The translations under genes were made by a program, and so were the position numbers. Below are positions 59,591 through 64,000 of a stretch of 64,000 nt of DNA, piece by piece (position 1 is the first letter of the stretch; the number at the start of each line of letters is the position of its first letter). This DNA comes from Iodobacter arcticus. Lineage in GTDB: Bacteria; Pseudomonadota; Gammaproteobacteria; Burkholderiales; Chitinibacteraceae. Under the pieces are notes generated by a model. It made no database searches and was not told the DNA's origin. It saw only the letters and a list, made by a program, of their open reading frames with translations. The stretch is taken from positions 114,758 to 178,757 of the forward strand of contig NZ_JBHTBQ010000027.1 of NCBI RefSeq assembly GCF_042664895.1, in the 5' to 3' direction.

Positions 59591-60148
59591 ATGAATCCTG
59601 ATGATGTCCTCTCTTTTTGGTTTGGCGAGCAACTAGACATCCGAGCAGAATGGTTTCGAAAAGATGCAGAATTTGATGCCCAAATCAGTACGAAATTTCT
59701 AGCCACAGTTGAAGCCGCAGCACAGGGCGAGCTGAATCACTGGCTAGAAACACCTCACCACGGTTTGGCCTATATTATTTTGCTGGATCAGTTTCCTCGC
59801 AATATCTTCAGAAATAGCGCTCGCTCTTTTGCCTACGATCATCTGGCGTTGCAAGCAGCTAAAAGCATGATTCATGCAGGATTGAATACCGAGCTTCAAG
59901 CGCTGGAACAGTTATTTATCTATTTACCTTTAGAACATTCCGAAAACTTAGCCGACCAAGAGCTGACGCTTTCCTTGATGAGCCAATGGCAAAATGAGCC
60001 GCAATTACAGGGGTTTTATGATTACGCTGTCAAACATCACGCCGTGATTCAGCGCTTTGGCCGCTTCCCCCACCGCAATGCCCTGTTAGGACGCAGCTCA
60101 ACGGTTGAAGAATTAAGCCACCTCGCTTTACCGGGATCGGGTTTTTAA
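59591..60148 (+). CDS. DUF924 protein
   Basis: A 185-residue all-helical protein of the DUF924 family (TPR-like fold). 'VLSFWFGEQLDIRAEWFRKDAEFDAQI', 'ILLDQFPRNIFRNSARSFAYD' and 'FIYLPLEHSENLADQE' are hallmark motifs. The function is unknown. It is divergent from the flavoprotein gene. Confidence 0.93.
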   Translation: MNPDDVLSFWFGEQLDIRAEWFRKDAEFDAQISTKFLATVEAAAQGELNHWLETPHHGLAYIILLDQFPRNIFRNSARSFAYDHLALQAAKSMIHAGLNTELQALEQLFIYLPLEHSENLADQELTLSLMSQWQNEPQLQGFYDYAVKHHAVIQRFGRFPHRNALLGRSSTVEELSHLALPGSGF

Positions 60149-60235
60149 TTAGTTTTATTTGGCATTTTTACAAGCGCAAAGCCTATACGATAGAAGTTAG
60201 AATCAATGCTCCCAGAATCAACCGGATTGCCCACG

Positions 60236-61036
60236 ATGTATCAGCTTATCGCCTCCGACCTTGATGGCACCTTACTTAATAACGCACATATGGTCGATGC
60301 CTATACCGCAGACACTTTGCAACAGTTAGAAAAAAACGGTGTTCAATTTGTCATTGCCACAGGCCGTCATTATTTAGACGTGATGGGTATTCGTGATGTG
60401 CTGGGTATCCACGCTCACCTGATTACATCCAATGGCGCGCGTATTCATGGCCCTGAAAACCAACTGATCCATGCGGAGAATATTCAAGCATCTGTCGTGC
60501 AGGAATTATCACAAGCCGAATTTGCAGCAGGTACCTTGCTCAATTTTTATCTTGATGATGCATGGTTAATCGATCAGCACAGCCAATATTTACTCGATAT
60601 GCATCAGGACTCTGGCTTTAGCTATCAGATCAGCGAGCTGGCCAAACACCACGGCGAAGGCGTCGCGAAAGTGCTCTATATTGGCGATCACGAACATCTG
60701 CTCAGCGTAGAAAAAAAACTACGTGAGCGATTCGGCAACACGCTCTATATCACCTTTTCTATGCCTGATTGCCTAGAAGTCATGGCAGCAGGCGTCTCCA
60801 AAGGTCATGCCCTACAAGTAGTCTTAGAGCGCTTAGGCCTTTCAACCGAGCAATGTATTGCCTTTGGCGATGGACAAAATGATCTGGAATTGCTGCAAAC
60901 CGCAGGACACCCACGACTCATGAGCAATGCTAATCCACGCCTTGTGGCCGCCCTGCCTGATGTATTAACAATTGGTAGTAATGAAGAATCCGGTGTTGCC
61001 AAACATTTGCGCACCGCATTTAATATGGCGCATTAA
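60236..61036 (+). CDS. yigL: YigL-like HAD phosphatase (pyridoxal phosphate phosphatase)
   Basis: A 266-residue Cof-type HAD phosphatase, exactly the length of E. coli YigL when started at ATG 60236 ('MYQLIASDLDGTLL'). 'FVIATGRHYLDVMGIRDVLGIHAHLITSNGARIH', in order, and 'SFSMPDCLEVMAAGVSKGHAL' and 'IAFGDGQNDLELL' match YigL closely. YigL acts on PLP and sugar phosphates; in enterobacteria its mRNA is stabilised by SgrS, and no such site is visible here. An ATG ten codons upstream is a possible alternative start. Confidence 0.9.
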   Translation: MYQLIASDLDGTLLNNAHMVDAYTADTLQQLEKNGVQFVIATGRHYLDVMGIRDVLGIHAHLITSNGARIHGPENQLIHAENIQASVVQELSQAEFAAGTLLNFYLDDAWLIDQHSQYLLDMHQDSGFSYQISELAKHHGEGVAKVLYIGDHEHLLSVEKKLRERFGNTLYITFSMPDCLEVMAAGVSKGHALQVVLERLGLSTEQCIAFGDGQNDLELLQTAGHPRLMSNANPRLVAALPDVLTIGSNEESGVAKHLRTAFNMAH

Positions 61037-61216
61037 TCCATTCAGCTATTCCCGAGGGCCGCTTCGCAGCCCTCGCTTGCGCTGCATTTCCAGCGCTTCA
61101 TATCAAAATCTCAATATCTTTTGCTTCATGGCCTCCATTCTTGAAATACTCGTATTTCAACAAAGTCATCTATCCTAATTCCTAGTGAGTGATCCACCTG
61201 TCTTGCAGCATTTTTT

Positions 61217-61249
61217 TTGTTCTGATATAAACAGTACTAACACGAACAA
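61217..61249. promoter_or_regulatory. TTGTTC-N21-GAACAA dyad before the marR gene
   Basis: TTGTTC (61217-61222) and GAACAA (61244-61249) are inverted arms 15 bases before the marR ATG. It could be an autoregulatory operator, but the wide spacing makes this tentative. Confidence 0.3.
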
Positions 61250-61264
61250 TAAAAGCGCTATGTC

Positions 61265-61687
61265 ATGGAAAACTTCCAAGTCACCATCCGTGAACTGGTT
61301 CGCTGCTATCAAGCTTTTGAGCAATTATCCAATCGGCACATCCGTGCGATGGATTTAACACCTGCGCAATTTGACATCATTGCTACGCTTGGCAATACAC
61401 AAGGGATGAGCTGCCGTGAATTAGGTGAAAAAACACTCATCACAAAGGGAACACTCACAGGGGTACTTGATCGCTTAGAAACACGCGGGATCATCAACCG
61501 GGAAACCATCAGCGAAGACAGACGCAGTTTTCGGGTTTATCTAAGCCCCAAAGGTGAGGTTCTATTTGAAAATACATTTACCCGGCATCTGGAATACATC
61601 CGCCCTTTTTTTTCTGATCTGCCTGAGCAAAAACTGGTTGAAATGACTAACACATTCGCGGAACTTCGCAGCAAGTTTCAAGACTAA
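61265..61687 (+). CDS. MarR-family transcriptional regulator
   Basis: A 140-residue MarR protein with a winged helix at about 35-105 ('LTPAQFDIIATLGNTQGMSCRELGEKTLITKGTLTGVLDRLETRGII') and a wing 'SEDRRSFRVYLSPKGEVLF'. There is no redox Cys of the OhrR type (only 'GMSCREL' and 'RCYQ'), so a ligand-binding MarR is more likely. It is 47 bases before cytochrome b561 and two yceI genes on the same strand, and is probably their regulator. Confidence 0.92.
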   Translation: MENFQVTIRELVRCYQAFEQLSNRHIRAMDLTPAQFDIIATLGNTQGMSCRELGEKTLITKGTLTGVLDRLETRGIINRETISEDRRSFRVYLSPKGEVLFENTFTRHLEYIRPFFSDLPEQKLVEMTNTFAELRSKFQD

Positions 61688-61733
61688 GCGATTATCATTT
61701 AGCCAACCCAGACCCTATTAAATAGTGAATAAA

Positions 61734-62276
61734 ATGAGTAAAACACAATACGATGGCATCCAGATTCTACTGCACTGGTTAGTAGCCCTCCTCATCTGTA
61801 CGGCCTTTGGGCTCGCGTGGACCATGGAAGAAATGTCACTATCGCCAGCCAAATTCAAAGTCATCTCGTGGCACAAATGGGCAGGCATCACTGTGCTAGG
61901 CTTAGTAGCTATTCGTCTCATCTGGTTAAAAATCAAAGGTGCACCCAGCGCCGATCCTAGCCTGCCAGCATGGCAAAGCAAGCTGTCCACCGCCGTGCAT
62001 CACCTGCTTTATCTTCTGATGTTTGCCATGCCCCTTTCTGGCTGGCTTATGAGCTCAGCAAAAGGATTTCCAGTTGTTTATCTGGGCCTCTGGCAATTGC
62101 CTGATCTGATTGCAAAAAATGCAGAACTTGCCGAATTATTTGCCAATAGCCACGGCCTGTTTGCAACTGCATTACTGGTATTAATTGGGCTACATGTTGC
62201 AGCAGCTCTCAAGCATCACTTCATTGATAAAGATGCCATTCTGGCCCGAATGCTGCCTTTTTTACGAAAAAAATAA
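61734..62276 (+). CDS. Cytochrome b561
   Basis: A 180-residue di-haem b-type cytochrome with four membrane helices; I prefer ATG 61734 to a GTG three codons earlier. Haem-ligand histidines are in 'QILLHWLVALLICTAFGLAW', 'VISWHKWAGITVLGL', 'STAVHHLLYLLMF' and 'LIGLHVAAALKHHF'. It probably transfers electrons from quinols to a periplasmic partner. Next to YceI proteins, which bind isoprenoid quinones, it is a common pairing. Confidence 0.93.
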   Translation: MSKTQYDGIQILLHWLVALLICTAFGLAWTMEEMSLSPAKFKVISWHKWAGITVLGLVAIRLIWLKIKGAPSADPSLPAWQSKLSTAVHHLLYLLMFAMPLSGWLMSSAKGFPVVYLGLWQLPDLIAKNAELAELFANSHGLFATALLVLIGLHVAAALKHHFIDKDAILARMLPFLRKK

Positions 62277-62326
62277 ACAACTATTTCACTTACCTAAACC
62301 ATTTTAATTTGCCCCAGGAGAATACA

Positions 62327-62887
62327 GTGATTCGTCATATTCTTAGCGCTACACTACTTACCGCACTGAGCTTCTCTGCAAGTGCAGCCCAGACACTCGT
62401 CCCACAAAAAAGTAAAGTTGATTTCAACTTTAAACAAATGGGCGTCTCAGTTGATGGCGGCTTTAAAAGCTTTGCCGCCAAAGTAGATTTTGACCCTGCC
62501 AAGCCAGAAAAAGCCCAAGCCGAAATTACCGTCGATTTAGCCAGCATCGATGTGGGTGGTAGCGACGGCAATACAGAAGCAAAAAAGAAAGCATGGTTTG
62601 ACGTTGCTAGCTTCCCTAAAGCGACCTTTATTTCCAGCAGTGTCAAATCGCTGGGTAATAATAAATTTGAAGCAAAAGGCAAATTAACCATTAAAGGCAT
62701 CAGCCGTGATGTAACTACCCAGCTCACAGCCAAACCAGAAGCAGGTAATCTGGTTGTAGAAGGCAATTTACCTATTTTACGATTGCAATATAAATTAGGT
62801 GATGGCATGTGGGCAGATACTGATACCGTAGCAGACCAAGTGACCGTTAAATTTAAAATCACCCTTGCTGGCCTTGCTGGCAAATAA
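62327..62887 (+). CDS. YceI-family periplasmic protein, copy 1
   Basis: A 186-residue YceI protein. The start is GTG at 62327 with AGGAGA six bases upstream; it opens the signal peptide 'IRHILSATLLTALSFSASAA'. 'SKVDFNFKQMGVSVDGGFKSFAAKVDFD' and 'KGKLTIKGISRDVT' are YceI lipocalin-like motifs. It binds isoprenoid-like molecules in the periplasm. It lies 50 bases after cytochrome b561. Confidence 0.93.
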   Translation: MIRHILSATLLTALSFSASAAQTLVPQKSKVDFNFKQMGVSVDGGFKSFAAKVDFDPAKPEKAQAEITVDLASIDVGGSDGNTEAKKKAWFDVASFPKATFISSSVKSLGNNKFEAKGKLTIKGISRDVTTQLTAKPEAGNLVVEGNLPILRLQYKLGDGMWADTDTVADQVTVKFKITLAGLAGK

Positions 62888-62914
62888 GTTGTACCCACCC
62901 ACTGGAGTCAGAAG

Positions 62915-63481
62915 ATGAAGCGTTTTATCGCCACAGCATTATTAGCAGGTTTAACCAGCACTGCATTTGCCGCACCTGTTGTATACCAATTAGACCCATC
63001 ACATACCTACCCTAGCTTTGAATTAAGCCATATGGGCTTTTCAATTCAAAATGGGCGCTTCGATAAATCAAGCGGCACCATCACGCTAGATGCAGAAAAG
63101 AAAACCGGCAGCGTAGATATCAGTATTGATACACGCAGCCTCAATAGCGGTTGGGAAAAACGTGATGCACACGTTAAAGGCCCGGATTTTTTCAATACAG
63201 AAAAATTCCCAGCAATGACTTTCAAATCCAATAAATTGGTATTTGAAGGTGACAAATTAGTTGCTGTTGATGGCAACTTCACTTTGCTAGGTGTAACCAA
63301 GCCACTCACATTAGTAGTTAGCAATTTTAAATGTGATATGCACCCAATGATGAAAAAGCCCGCTTGCGGTGCAAATGCTAGCGCAACAATCAAACGCAGC
63401 GAATTTGGTATGAGTACATATGTACCTAATATCGGTGATGACGTTAAGCTCAGCATCGCAGTAGAAGCAGTACAGAAATAA
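62915..63481 (+). CDS. YceI-family periplasmic protein, copy 2
   Basis: A 188-residue YceI protein with signal peptide ending 'STAFA|APVV'. 'YQLDPSHTYPSFELSHMGFSIQNGRFDKSSGTITLD', 'HVKGPDFFNTEKFPAMTF', 'GNFTLLGVTKPLTL' and 'GANASATIKRSEFGMSTYVP' follow the classical YceI consensus more closely than copy 1, and two Cys ('KCDM', 'PACGA') may form a disulphide. It is 27 bases after copy 1. Confidence 0.95.
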   Translation: MKRFIATALLAGLTSTAFAAPVVYQLDPSHTYPSFELSHMGFSIQNGRFDKSSGTITLDAEKKTGSVDISIDTRSLNSGWEKRDAHVKGPDFFNTEKFPAMTFKSNKLVFEGDKLVAVDGNFTLLGVTKPLTLVVSNFKCDMHPMMKKPACGANASATIKRSEFGMSTYVPNIGDDVKLSIAVEAVQK

Positions 63482-63499
63482 GCGGATATAAGATTCAAT

Positions 63500-63534
63500 A
63501 AAAATGGCTTCCTGCATAGGAAGCCATTTTTTTA
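63500..63534 (+). terminator. Terminator of the marR-b561-yceI operon
   Basis: AAAAATGGCTTCCT and AGGAAGCCATTTTT form a 14-bp stem with a GCAT loop and a T-tail. Confidence 0.92.
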
Positions 63535-63842
63535 TCTAAATACTTAGCACTACTCTTTGAAAGAAATTCACCATCAGATCTCTCTATGTGAGTAATGATG
63601 GCAATATAAAAACACCAATCCTTTATCAATAAAACCATCATTAATATTTCATTTGCAGAAACCATTAAGAATCCGCCAATTAAATCCCTAATTTACTTCG
63701 CGTAGGCCAAGTTAACGGCTTGAACGTGCAAGATTCACCTCGCGTAGGTCGGGTTAGCAACGCTTTATCGCGTAACTCGACAGCAAACCACAGAAGCTTG
63801 ATTTTGTAGTTGCACTGACACGTGCATTTCTTCCGCGCAAAG

Positions 63843-63877
63843 CAAAACCCCCGCCTCTTTCGAGTACGGGGGTTTTG
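63843..63877 (-). terminator. Terminator of the rRNA operon
   Basis: CAAAACCCCCG and CGGGGGTTTTG form an 11-bp stem 28 bases downstream of the 5S gene on the minus strand. Between this and the yceI terminator lies a repeat remnant ('GTAGGTCGGGTTAGCAACGC') of the 28508 family and no gene. Confidence 0.85.
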
Positions 63878-63904
63878 TTTACAGCATCTTTACTACTAAT
63901 GGGG

Positions 63905-64000
63905 TGTCTGGCAATGACCTACTTTCACACAGGTAATCTGCACTATCATCGGCGCTAAGGTGTTTCACTGTCCTGTTCGGGATGGGAAGGAGTGGGACCA
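63905..64000 (-). rRNA. rrf: 5S rRNA, 3' part
   Basis: On the minus strand the sequence reads 'CACTCCTTCCCATCCCGAAC', then 'AGTGAAACACCTTAGCGCCGATGATAGTG' features and 'GTGTGAAAGTAGGTCATTGCCAGAC', which is a betaproteobacterial 5S rRNA. About the first 20 bases lie beyond the window. The 23S and 16S genes should lie further right on the same strand. Confidence 0.95.

Overview
The window looks like the chromosome of a free-living betaproteobacterium of the Neisseriales/Chromobacteriaceae type (Iodobacter, Deefgea or Chitinibacter would fit). The reasons are an intermediate base composition, the CsgG-DUF4810-DUF799 (Neisseria GNA1162 family) lipoprotein trio, a Bpt/Aat N-degron pair, secD-secF-yajC, prmA followed at once by a zinc-ribbon DUF3426 protein, and fur divergent from bamE-dapB. 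The genus is inference from gene content, not from an rRNA comparison. Most of the window is housekeeping, interrupted by short palindromic intergenic repeats and a few accessory units.

Layout. 1-2.1 kb: end of mutY, rarD and a dense field of inverted repeats, including a three-level nested set. 2.1-5.3 kb: a radical-SAM protein with an unusual CX4CX2C cysteine spacing, then two type II toxin-antitoxin modules (yefM-yoeB and a ParD-like/RelE-like pair). 5.6-8.2 kb: an accessory minus-strand unit of an Lcp/MpaB-like (DUF2236) haem oxygenase, translationally coupled to a Pyr4/PaxB-like membrane terpene cyclase, plus an unknown membrane-anchored protein. 8.5-11.3 kb: a large 7TMR-DISM hybrid histidine kinase with receiver and HPt domains. 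11.4-14.2 kb: metNIQ methionine importer, preceded by an isolated terminator that may end a small RNA or leader. 14.6-16.2 kb: a fusion of a cysteine-dioxygenase-like cupin with a jacalin-like lectin domain. 16.4-18.6 kb: yjdM and the three-lipoprotein cassette.

19-30.8 kb: argJ, a DegV protein, a SemiSWEET transporter coupled to a HAD phosphatase, an AraC regulator, a 5'-nucleotidase, a DUF2807 surface protein, a chemotaxis receptor, a DMT exporter, a VOC protein, an unknown exported protein and a peptide deformylase. 30.9-31.25 kb: three tandem identical tRNA-Thr(UGU) genes. 31.3-41.3 kb: a ferredoxin-reductase and divergent SDR, ycgR, a SCO protein, bioD-bioC, a DedA protein, secF-secD-yajC and a bacteriohemerythrin.

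41.6-57.8 kb: prmA-DUF3426, a Tpx paralogue that has lost both redox cysteines next to an intact tpx, DUF3025, dsbC, a Ubi-type hydroxylase, a GST, comEC, a MOSC protein, a response regulator with a built-in RsbW-like ATPase, an orphan ParA, bpt-aat, fur/bamE/dapB and a YpfJ-type zinc protease. 57.9-64 kb: a possible decayed Com-like reading frame and a 29-codon ORF with a strong ribosome binding site, a BaiN-type flavoprotein, DUF924, yigL, a MarR-cytochrome b561-YceI-YceI unit, and the 3' part of a 5S rRNA gene with its operon terminator (minus strand).

The most promising undescribed biology is the overlapping haem-oxygenase/terpene-cyclase pair at 6.4-8.2 kb, followed by the cupin-lectin fusion at 14.6 kb and the cysteine-less Tpx paralogue at 43.6 kb.
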